8,559 nucleotides of DNA from Chloroflexota bacterium (lineage in GTDB: Bacteria; Chloroflexota; Anaerolineae; B4-G1), in NCBI GenBank assembly GCA_003648125.1, contig QMOE01000067.1:1-8559 (forward strand), in the 5' to 3' direction. The notes under the pieces were generated by a model. That model saw only the letters and a program-made list of their open reading frames with translations. It searched no databases and had not been told where the DNA came from. Shown piece by piece: positions 1-6,109 of the stretch. How positions within the stretch are numbered: position 1 is the stretch's first letter; each line of letters begins with the position of its first letter. The translations under genes were made by a program, and so were the position numbers.

Positions 1-891
1 GCGACACTGATCCTCCCCGTGGGCCGCGCTTTGGCTTACGCCCACTCACAGGGAATCGTGCACCGCGACGTAAAACCAGCCAACATCCTCCTGGCCCGCC
101 CCGACTGGCCCCTGCTGGCCGACTTTGGCCTGGTCAAACTGATTGGCCGAAAGCGGGGCATCACCCAGCCTGGCGTCAGCATTGGCACGCCGGCCTACTT
201 TTCGCCCGAACAAGCCTCTGGCGATGAAATAGACCATCGCACCGACATTTACGGTTTGGCTATCGTGCTCTACGAATTACTGACCGGCAACTTGCCCTTT
301 GAGGCCGATTCCGCCATCGAGATGATGCTCCGCCGCCTGCGCGAGAATCCCATCCCCCCTCGCCAACTAAACCCACTCATCACGCCGCAACTGGAAGCCA
401 TCATATTGCGAGCGCTGGCGCGTGACCCCGCAGAGCGCCAGCCAACTATGGAAGCACTACTGAACGATCTTTCACGCCAGCCGGGAGCCACAGGGCGGGC
501 CATCATGGCTCCATCATACGCCACGCCCCCACCCACCGCTACGACTCGCCTGGATGCACCCGGAGTCACATTCGGCCCCCGCCTGATCGTGATGGGTACA
601 GGAGCGATGCTCTCCATCCCCCACAAGGATGAGGTGTTGATTGGGCGGGGCGATCCGCACGCCACGCCGCCCGACGTGGACCTGGGGCCTTATGGCGGTG
701 GTCAGGCCGGGGTATCGCGCCACCACGCTCGGATGCTACGCGGGCCAGAGGGCTTTTTGTTGGATGATCTCAATAGCACCAACGGCACCTTCGTCAACAG
801 TGTGCCAGTGACACCGGGCCAACCAGTCCGCCTGCGCGGCGGCGACGCCATCCTATGTGGCCAGTTCTCACTCGTGTTTTACGAAGAGTAA
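1..891 (+). CDS. Hanks-type Ser/Thr protein kinase with C-terminal FHA domain, 5' end cut off by window edge
   Basis: Partial gene; the reading frame is open from base 1, so the kinase N-lobe (Gly loop, ATP-binding Lys) lies outside. In the 296 visible residues the catalytic loop is HRDVKPAN (21-28, Asp23), DFG is 41-43, and the activation segment ends GTPAYFSPEQ (62-71), with SPE in place of APE. The rest of the C-lobe reaches about residue 155. A Pro/Thr linker follows, then an FHA domain at about 190-294 with G215-R216, S239-R-H-H and N258-S-T-N-G262, the usual phosphothreonine-binding signature. The FHA has a Gly/Pro-rich insertion between the GR and SxxH motifs. The protein should phosphorylate Ser/Thr and bind phosphothreonine partners. 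No membrane span is seen in the visible part. An in-frame GTG at 19 is not a credible start because it would omit half the kinase. It is the first of five co-directional genes. Confidence 0.93.
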   Translation, partial: ATLILPVGRALAYAHSQGIVHRDVKPANILLARPDWPLLADFGLVKLIGRKRGITQPGVSIGTPAYFSPEQASGDEIDHRTDIYGLAIVLYELLTGNLPFEADSAIEMMLRRLRENPIPPRQLNPLITPQLEAIILRALARDPAERQPTMEALLNDLSRQPGATGRAIMAPSYATPPPTATTRLDAPGVTFGPRLIVMGTGAMLSIPHKDEVLIGRGDPHATPPDVDLGPYGGGQAGVSRHHARMLRGPEGFLLDDLNSTNGTFVNSVPVTPGQPVRLRGGDAILCGQFSLVFYEE

Positions 892-895
892 CAAG

Positions 896-924
896 GTGCC
901 ACGCACTTTGCAAGTGCGTGGCAC
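896..924. repeat. Perfect 13-bp intergenic hairpin (GTGCCACGCACTT / TGC / AAGTGCGTGGCAC)
   Basis: Arms 896-908 and 912-924 are exact reverse complements around a 3-base loop, and they nearly fill the 48-base gap between genes 1 and 2. No T-run follows, so it does not look like an intrinsic terminator; downstream is the purine-rich GAAAGAG (931-937) that may serve as a weak ribosome-binding site for the ATG at 940. The form suggests a REP-like interspersed palindrome or an mRNA-processing/stability hairpin. Confidence 0.85.
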
Positions 925-939
925 ATCAGAGAAAGAGCA

Positions 940-2673
940 ATGACCCAATCCTGCCCCCACTGCAACGCCCAGAATCGAGATACGGCCCAGTTTTGCGCTC
1001 AGTGTGCCCAACCACTGCGCCAAATCTGCCCTCAGTGCGGCGCGCTTAATCCGGCCCGCTCCCGCTTTTGCAACAAGTGCGGCGCGCCACTGATAAAGGA
1101 ACTGCGCTGTCCCCAATGCGGAAGGCTCAACCCGGACGACTCTCACTTTTGTAATGGCTGTGGAGCCGTGTTACTATCCACCAAGCCACAACCATCACCT
1201 GCCGCGACCGGCACCGGGATGCTGCCACCGCAGACGATGTTGAGCGGGCGGTACATCATCACCCGCTGCGTCGGACGGGGCGGTATGGGCGCCGTCTACC
1301 AGGCTGCCGACACCCGCATCCCCGGCAAAACCTGGGCCATCAAAGAGATGTCCGATGCCGCCATCACCGATCCATTGGAAAAGCAGCAAGCCCGCGCCAA
1401 CTTTCGGCAGGAGGCGCTGATGCTGGCCCGGCTGGATCACCCCAACCTGCCCACGGTCACAGATCACTTTACCGAGGGCAGCAAGCAATACCTGGTGATG
1501 GACTTTATCGAGGGCGAGACGCTGATCGAGCGACTGAATCGAGAGGGCGGCGGCCCACTGCCGGCGGACGAGGTGGTGAGTTGGGCGGAGCAATTATGCC
1601 GCGTGCTAGAATACCTGCACGGCCAAAGCCCGCCGCTCATCTTCCGCGACCTGAAACCGGGCAACGTGATGGTGACGCCGGGCGGAACTGTCAAACTGAT
1701 AGATTTTGGCATCGCCCGCATCTTTAAGCCGGGCAAAGCGACCGATACCGCCTACTTTGGCACAGCCGGATACGCCCCCAAGGAGCAATACGGCAAGGGA
1801 CAGACCGACGCCCGCTCCGATGTCTACGCCCTCGGCGCGACCCTGCACCACCTGCTGACAGGCGCCGACCCGGCCGACAACCCGTTCTACTTTGAGGACG
1901 TGCGGCGGCTCAACAAGCAGGTGCCCGCTGGCGTGGCAAATTGCGTCATGAAAGCGCTCGCCGACGACCCATCCGACCGCTGGCAGAGTGTGACAGAAAT
2001 GAGAGCGGCGTTGACAAAGGATTCAGCGCCAAAATCAAAACCTGCTCCCAGACCCAGATCACAACCCAGAATAACCCCAGCCGCGCAACCGGCGATGGCG
2101 GCCGCTTCTGTCGTCGCGCCATCCGTGGCCGCGTCCGTCGCCTTGCGCCTCGACTTTTGGCGTGGGCTAGGGCTGATATTGCTGGGGTCCGCTCTGCAAG
2201 GCGTGGGATTGTGGTTGAACTCGGCGATTCTGCGGGACTATGCGAGTTTCCCTCTCTCCCCGCTGGCCTTTATTCCCTCCCTGTTTGGCGTACTGTTCGG
2301 CCCGTGGATAGGGGCAAGTGTCGGCCTGTTGGGATTTCTCGCCCCAAGCGCGCTCGCGGGGCAACTCTGGCCCGACTGGTGGGGACTGGCGCTCTGCTCG
2401 TGCGCGCTGGGGCTGATCCCTGGGCTGATGGTAAAAGAGGCCCGCAACTGGAAAGCCGTAATTGGAGCTGGTATCCTGACGAGCGTCGTCTGGGCATTGA
2501 GTGTCGCGACGATCATCAGCGCGACGAATGGACTCTGGGACATCTTTTGGGGATTCGCGCAGAACGAACTGATCGCCGTACTGCCACCCAACCTGCTGCT
2601 CCTGCCCCTCTTTGCCCGCTGGCTGATCGGGCCGGTGCGGCGGCGGGGGCTATATTGGCGGGAATTTCATTAA
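940..2673 (+). CDS. Ser/Thr protein kinase with three N-terminal zinc ribbons and a C-terminal polytopic membrane domain
   Basis: 577 residues. Three CxxC-x10-CxxC zinc ribbons come first: Cys5/8/19/22, Cys30/33/44/47 and Cys57/60/71/74. After a short Pro/Thr linker comes a complete kinase domain at about 104-360: Gly loop GRGGMGAVY 112-120, Lys135 (AIKEM), alpha-C Glu158, catalytic loop FRDLKPGN 235-242 (Asp237), DFG 255-257, and YAPKEQ 278-283 as the APE region. All catalytic residues are present, so it should be active; the HRD His is Phe. Residues 361-400 are a Pro/Ala linker. About 403-565 is hydrophobic with roughly five or six membrane segments, including LFGPWIGASVGLLG, a pattern like ECF-transporter S components (MASE1-like is the alternative). 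The kinase is then cytoplasmic and the membrane part may sense or bind a ligand (inference). The ATG at 940 is chosen because the first ribbon starts five residues later. Its kinase domain resembles that of the next gene. Confidence 0.93.
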   Translation: MTQSCPHCNAQNRDTAQFCAQCAQPLRQICPQCGALNPARSRFCNKCGAPLIKELRCPQCGRLNPDDSHFCNGCGAVLLSTKPQPSPAATGTGMLPPQTMLSGRYIITRCVGRGGMGAVYQAADTRIPGKTWAIKEMSDAAITDPLEKQQARANFRQEALMLARLDHPNLPTVTDHFTEGSKQYLVMDFIEGETLIERLNREGGGPLPADEVVSWAEQLCRVLEYLHGQSPPLIFRDLKPGNVMVTPGGTVKLIDFGIARIFKPGKATDTAYFGTAGYAPKEQYGKGQTDARSDVYALGATLHHLLTGADPADNPFYFEDVRRLNKQVPAGVANCVMKALADDPSDRWQSVTEMRAALTKDSAPKSKPAPRPRSQPRITPAAQPAMAAASVVAPSVAASVALRLDFWRGLGLILLGSALQGVGLWLNSAILRDYASFPLSPLAFIPSLFGVLFGPWIGASVGLLGFLAPSALAGQLWPDWWGLALCSCALGLIPGLMVKEARNWKAVIGAGILTSVVWALSVATIISATNGLWDIFWGFAQNELIAVLPPNLLLLPLFARWLIGPVRRRGLYWREFH

Positions 2674-2694
2674 ACGTCAAAGTGCAATACACCT

Positions 2695-2701
2695 GAAAGG
2701 A
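2695..2701 (+). promoter_or_regulatory. Ribosome-binding site of the third gene
   Basis: GAAAGGA lies 6 bases before the ATG at 2708, in the 34-base gap after the stop of the second gene. It supports ATG 2708 as the start. This is the only complete gap in the cluster with no clear hairpin. Confidence 0.6.
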
Positions 2702-2707
2702 ACTGTC

Positions 2708-5104
2708 ATGCTAACAACCGGCGATATGATTCAAAACCGCTACCGTATTGTCTCCCTGCTGGGCCAGGGCGGAATGGGCGCCGTCTACCGCGCCTGGGAC
2801 ACCCGCCTCAACATCCCCCTGGCCCTCAAGGAAATGACGCCCCAGGCAGGGCTGGACGTCAACACGCTGGCCCAACTGCGCCAGCAATTCCAGCAAGAAG
2901 CCGCCGTCCTGGCCCGCCTCAATCACCCCCACCTGGTGCGCGTCACCGACTTTTTCGAGGAGGGAGGCAACACTTACCTGGTGATGGATTTCGTGGAAGG
3001 GGAGAACCTGGCCGACCGCATCGACCGTCAGGGGCCGCTGCCGGAGGCGGACGTGCTGACCTGGGCCGGCCAGCTGCTGGACGCGCTGGACTATTGCCAC
3101 AACCAGGGCGTGCTCCACCGCGACGTGAAACCGCAGAACGTCGTCATCCGCCCCGACGGAGATGCGGTGCTGGTGGACTTTGGCCTGGTCAAACTATGGG
3201 ATCCCAGCGACCCGCGCACCAAAACGGCAATGCGCGGCATGGGCACGCCAGAGTACGCCCCGCCGGAGCAATACGAGGCCGACGCCGGGCACACCGATCC
3301 CCGCTCCGACGTCTACGGCGTGGGCGCGACACTCTACCACGCACTCACCGGCCAGGCTCCGCCGACGGCAACGCTGCGCATAGCAGATCCAAACAGGTTC
3401 ATACCGCTGCGGGGACTGATGCCCAGTGTGCAACCAGAAACCGAGACGGCAATACTCAAAGCAATGGCACTGCCCCGCTCACAGCGCTGGCAGAACGCGC
3501 AGGAAATGGCGCAGGCATTGAGGGGCCAAACATTCGCCCCGGCCCGCCCCCCTATCACACCCAAATACGAAAAAACAAAAGTGCTGCCTGGCGCACAACC
3601 TGTCGCTCAGGCGCAAAAAAAGCGCGTGCCCGGATGGGTCTGGGCAGTGGGCGGACTGGCGGTGATACTACTGTGCGGAGCAGCGCTGGCGTTGGGAGGA
3701 ATAACAATCCGTCAGACCCAGGTAGCCGCCACGGCCCAGGCGCAGACAACTATCACCGCAGCGGCTCAAGCGCAGGCAACGGCCATCGCGCAGCAAGTCA
3801 CCCAATCCACAGCCACGGCGCAAGCTCGTGCTACTGCCACAGCCCAAGCTGCTCAAGCCACAGCCACGGCGCAAGCCGAGGCAACGCAAGCTACGGCCAC
3901 GGCGCAAGCTCGTGCAACCGCCACTACGGAGGCCAGCATAGATGTCCCGCCCCCGGAGGCCGCGCGCTGGCCGCTCCTCTTTCTCGATACCTTTGGCACA
4001 GCCGGAAACGACTGGACTCTCGGCGACTATAGCGACGAACTGATCGAAGGAAATCGAAGCATCAGCGGCGGCAAGTACCACTGGCAAGCGACCGCCTCCG
4101 GCGGCGTCGTGTGGTGGTCTATGCCCGACCTGGATACACTCTCTGATTTCTACCTGACGGTCGAGGGCCAACGGATCAGTGGAGATACAGACACCCAATA
4201 TGGCCTGATCTTTCGCCGCGCCGACCGCGACAATTACTATATATTCAGAATCAGAGATGACGGAGACTACCAGTTCCGCGTGCGGCACGAGGGAGAGTGG
4301 AACACTCTGATCAGTTGGACCGCCAGTCCCCTCATCCGGCCCGGCCAGATAAACCGGTTGGCAGTCGTCGCGGAAGGCTCGAACTTTACCCTTTACATCA
4401 ACGATCAGTACGTCGCCGAGTACACAGACAGCAAAGTGAGCGAGGGAAAGATAGCCCTGGTGATAGGGTTCGATGATGAAGGCGACACAGGCGTCTTTGA
4501 ATTTGATAACTTTGAGGTACACGCGCCGGCGGCGACCGCGCTCTTGCCTCTCGTCCTCAGCGACACCTTTGACGCGGACGAGAACGACTGGCGCACCGGA
4601 GACTATAGCGACGAGCGCATAACGGGTAACCGCAGCATCGCCAGCGGCAAGTATCGTTGGGAAGCAAACGCGCTGGATGGAGCGGTATGGTGGTCGGTCC
4701 CCGACATCGCTTCAGTCTCCGACATGCGCCTGACGGTGGACGTCAGGCGCGTCAGCGGAATCGAGGACGCCCGGTACGGCGTGGTGATTGGAAGAGTGGA
4801 TAACGACAACTATGGCTTTTTTCAGGTAAAAGATAGTCAATTCTTCAAATTCTCCGTGCGCCACGAGGGAGAGTGGGATACCGTGCTTGCTTGGACAGAG
4901 ACATCGAGCATCCGTCCGGGCAAGGTGAATCAGATCAAGATCATCGTGACAGGATTGCACTATGCCTTTTACATCAACGACCAACTCGTCGGCGAGTGCG
5001 ACGACGGCAGGTTGAGCCGTGGACGAGCAGGGCTGGCGATAGAACTGGACAAGGGGGACACAGCCGTCTTTGAATTTGATAACTTTGAGGTGCGCGCGCC
5101 GTGA
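2708..5104 (+). CDS. Membrane-bound Ser/Thr protein kinase with A/T/Q stalk and two tandem beta-sandwich ectodomains
   Basis: 798 residues. The kinase domain covers about 11-272: Gly loop GQGGMGAVY 19-27, Lys41 (ALKEM), Glu64, HRDVKPQN 137-144 (Asp139), DFG 157-159, GTPEYAPPEQ 179-188. All catalytic residues are intact. A basic stretch (KKR, 304-306) precedes one membrane span at about 309-332. Residues 337-408 are an Ala/Thr/Gln repeat, probably a helical stalk. Two related domains follow, about 422-607 and 613-798. They share GDYSDE, GNRSI, VWWS-PD, VRHEGEW, IRPG, YINDQ and VFEFDNFEV, and they resemble the LamG/DUF1080-type concanavalin-like folds found on Chloroflexota kinases (recognition from memory). 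The layout is receptor-kinase-like: cytoplasmic catalysis with an outer domain that may bind carbohydrate or another ligand (inference). The kinase domain is a close paralogue of the preceding gene's. The stop codon overlaps an in-frame GTG at 5101 of the next gene, but that GTG is unlikely to be used. Confidence 0.95.
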   Translation: MLTTGDMIQNRYRIVSLLGQGGMGAVYRAWDTRLNIPLALKEMTPQAGLDVNTLAQLRQQFQQEAAVLARLNHPHLVRVTDFFEEGGNTYLVMDFVEGENLADRIDRQGPLPEADVLTWAGQLLDALDYCHNQGVLHRDVKPQNVVIRPDGDAVLVDFGLVKLWDPSDPRTKTAMRGMGTPEYAPPEQYEADAGHTDPRSDVYGVGATLYHALTGQAPPTATLRIADPNRFIPLRGLMPSVQPETETAILKAMALPRSQRWQNAQEMAQALRGQTFAPARPPITPKYEKTKVLPGAQPVAQAQKKRVPGWVWAVGGLAVILLCGAALALGGITIRQTQVAATAQAQTTITAAAQAQATAIAQQVTQSTATAQARATATAQAAQATATAQAEATQATATAQARATATTEASIDVPPPEAARWPLLFLDTFGTAGNDWTLGDYSDELIEGNRSISGGKYHWQATASGGVVWWSMPDLDTLSDFYLTVEGQRISGDTDTQYGLIFRRADRDNYYIFRIRDDGDYQFRVRHEGEWNTLISWTASPLIRPGQINRLAVVAEGSNFTLYINDQYVAEYTDSKVSEGKIALVIGFDDEGDTGVFEFDNFEVHAPAATALLPLVLSDTFDADENDWRTGDYSDERITGNRSIASGKYRWEANALDGAVWWSVPDIASVSDMRLTVDVRRVSGIEDARYGVVIGRVDNDNYGFFQVKDSQFFKFSVRHEGEWDTVLAWTETSSIRPGKVNQIKIIVTGLHYAFYINDQLVGECDDGRLSRGRAGLAIELDKGDTAVFEFDNFEVRAP
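3716..3931 (+). repeat. Degenerate repeat coding for an Ala/Thr/Gln stalk
   Basis: This stretch encodes residues 337-408 of the third gene, built from ATAQA and ARATA units. A 19-base unit (CCACAGCCACGGCGCAAGC) occurs exactly at 3807-3825 and 3858-3876, a spacing of 51 bases (17 codons), and a variant recurs near 3895-3915. The repeat keeps frame, so it can change stalk length without breaking the gene. Confidence 0.8.
3971..4528 (+). repeat. Ectodomain copy 1 of an in-frame tandem duplication
   Basis: Encodes residues 422-607 of the third gene. It aligns along its whole length with copy 2 and has a period of about 191-192 codons. A 26-base block at 4493-4518 is identical to 5066-5091, exactly 573 bases downstream. 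Confidence 0.85.
4544..5101 (+). repeat. Ectodomain copy 2 of an in-frame tandem duplication
   Basis: Encodes residues 613-798 of the third gene, ending at the C-terminus of the protein. It is diverged from copy 1 in the middle (for example RRVSGIEDARYG against QRISGDTDTQYG) but nearly the same at its start and end. Confidence 0.85.
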
Positions 5105-5108
5105 ACTC

Positions 5109-5125
5109 GAGGCGCGTCGCGCCTC
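5109..5125. repeat. Small GC-rich hairpin just before the fourth gene
   Basis: GAGGCGC (5109-5115) pairs with GCGCCTC (5119-5125) around a 3-base loop. It lies between the stop of the third gene and the Shine-Dalgarno site of the fourth. No T-run follows. It may influence translation start or be the remnant of an interspersed palindrome. Confidence 0.6.
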
Positions 5126-5128
5126 AAC

Positions 5129-5133
5129 GGAGG
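5129..5133 (+). promoter_or_regulatory. Ribosome-binding site that fixes the start of the fourth gene at ATG 5140
   Basis: GGAGG is followed by a 6-base spacer and ATG at 5140. A longer in-frame reading from GTG 5101 exists, but it lacks such a site, overlaps the upstream stop codon, and would add 13 residues that do not belong to the zinc ribbon. Confidence 0.8.
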
Positions 5134-5139
5134 ATTCTG

Positions 5140-6045
5140 ATGAAATGCTCAAACTGCGGCTTTGAAAACCGGGCCGACGCTCGTTTCTGCAAGCGGTGCG
5201 GTCAGCCACTGCCGGCACTATCCACCCCGTCAGCGACCCCACCGCCACCAGGCACTATTTGTCCCGCCTGCGGGGCCACCGCTAAACCGGGCGCCCGCTT
5301 CTGTCCGCGCTGCGGCAAACCGCTGGCGGCTCCACCGCCCTCGCCCGCCCAATCGCCCCCGCTGACGGTCACCCAACCCTCAATGGGTCCCCTGCCCCAA
5401 CCCTACGGGTCGCCGCCGACCGCGCCGTCACAACCCCAGCGGCGACCCTCGCGCTGGCCGTTGTTGGCAGGAGGAATTGTCGCTTTCCTGTGCATCGTCG
5501 CCATCATCGCTGCCGCCTGGTTCGCCCTCAAACACTTGGGTGGAGAAGAAACACCTATCCCCACAACCGCGCCCACAGTCGAGTCCACAGCCAAGCCTTC
5601 ACCGACCGTGCCACCACCGACCGCCACCCCGACACTACTGCCTCCGCCTCCGCCCCTCTCACCCGAGCCTACAACGGAAGTATCGTCAACCTTGAGCTTT
5701 GACGCCCAGGTCGGCATCGCCGCCTCCGCCCCCGAACTGCGCGTAGGCGAGGTACTCACCGTCACCGTCACCATCACCAACACGGGGAATGTCCCTTTCG
5801 ACCACCTGCGCTACCAGTTGGTGGGGGAGTGGGAACAATTTTTCACCGTCATCGCAGAGCCAGCGACAGAGCACGAGATCGAGGTCCTCAATGGCGAGAG
5901 CCAGACAGTCACTTTTGAACTGAAAGCAATACAAACCGGCGTCATCCAATTCCACGCCGATGTGACCGTTGATACGCAAGAAGAACCACCCGTCACCAAA
6001 CCCATCTCATCGGAAAAAGTCGTAGAGGTCTCGGTCGTCGAGTAA
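5140..6045 (+). CDS. Double zinc ribbon, single-pass membrane protein with CARDB-like ectodomain
   Basis: 301 residues from ATG 5140, preceded by GGAGG. Two zinc ribbons come first: Cys3/6/17/20 (MKCSNCGFEN start) and Cys41/44/55/58 (CPACG...FCPRCG). A Pro-rich segment (62-104), a membrane span at about 107-128, and a Pro/Thr/Ser linker (135-182) follow. The C-terminal domain (about 184-301) is beta-rich and contains LTVTVTITNTGNVPFDHLRY, a pattern typical of CARDB or DUF11-type Ig-like domains. No catalytic motif is seen. The expected topology puts the ribbons in the cytoplasm and the Ig-like domain outside. It may be an adaptor linking cytoplasmic partners to the cell surface (inference). 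The second ribbon is nearly the same as the first C-terminal ribbon of the downstream protease (GARFCPxCGKP in both), which supports a shared partner or role. Confidence 0.9.
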   Translation: MKCSNCGFENRADARFCKRCGQPLPALSTPSATPPPPGTICPACGATAKPGARFCPRCGKPLAAPPPSPAQSPPLTVTQPSMGPLPQPYGSPPTAPSQPQRRPSRWPLLAGGIVAFLCIVAIIAAAWFALKHLGGEETPIPTTAPTVESTAKPSPTVPPPTATPTLLPPPPPLSPEPTTEVSSTLSFDAQVGIAASAPELRVGEVLTVTVTITNTGNVPFDHLRYQLVGEWEQFFTVIAEPATEHEIEVLNGESQTVTFELKAIQTGVIQFHADVTVDTQEEPPVTKPISSEKVVEVSVVE

Positions 6046-6051
6046 CCAGCA

Positions 6052-6094
6052 GAAACCAGGGTTTTGTCGTTTCACTGGCAAAAAACCCGGTTTC
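6052..6094. repeat. 13-bp bulged hairpin between the fourth and fifth genes
   Basis: GAAACC (6052-6057) and GGGTTTT (6059-6065), with A6058 bulged, pair with AAAACCC (6082-6088) and GGTTTC (6089-6094) around a 16-base loop. It ends two bases before the Shine-Dalgarno site of the fifth gene. The GAAACC/GGTTTC pattern is reminiscent of palindromes dispersed in Chloroflexota and cyanobacterial intergenic DNA (from memory). The T-run lies within the 5' arm, not after the hairpin, so I do not call it a terminator. Confidence 0.75.
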
Positions 6095-6096
6095 AG

Positions 6097-6102
6097 AAGG
6101 AG
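6097..6102 (+). promoter_or_regulatory. Ribosome-binding site of the fifth gene
   Basis: AAGGAG sits 7 bases before ATG 6110, directly after the intergenic hairpin. The hairpin's closeness could affect its accessibility. Confidence 0.7.
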
Positions 6103-6109
6103 AATTCAA

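Noticed and set aside
896..924. Intrinsic terminator after the first gene
   Set aside because: The hairpin is strong but is followed by ATCAGA and not a T-run, and the next gene starts 16 bases later.
1941..2696. 251-codon + strand frame overlapping the second gene's membrane domain
   Set aside because: Arg/Ala-rich product with no domain; the overlapped frame gives clear membrane segments that join a complete kinase.
3800..3920. CRISPR-like or non-coding tandem repeat
   Set aside because: Repeat units are in frame, degenerate and code for a plausible helical stalk; there are no unique spacers of constant length.
3094..4032. Long + strand frame in another phase (312 codons)
   Set aside because: It overlaps an intact kinase/stalk reading frame and its sequence is low-complexity Arg/Ala/Gly/Ser without motifs.
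3668..4522. Long open frame on the minus strand (284 codons)
   Set aside because: It lies wholly inside the third gene and its long Leu/Arg/Gly/Cys run is the reverse of the A/T/Q stalk repeat; no domain is recognisable.
5101..5139. GTG 5101 as start of the fourth gene
   Set aside because: No suitable ribosome-binding site, overlap with the upstream stop codon, and the extra 13 residues cross a hairpin; ATG 5140 has GGAGG at proper spacing and begins a typical zinc ribbon.
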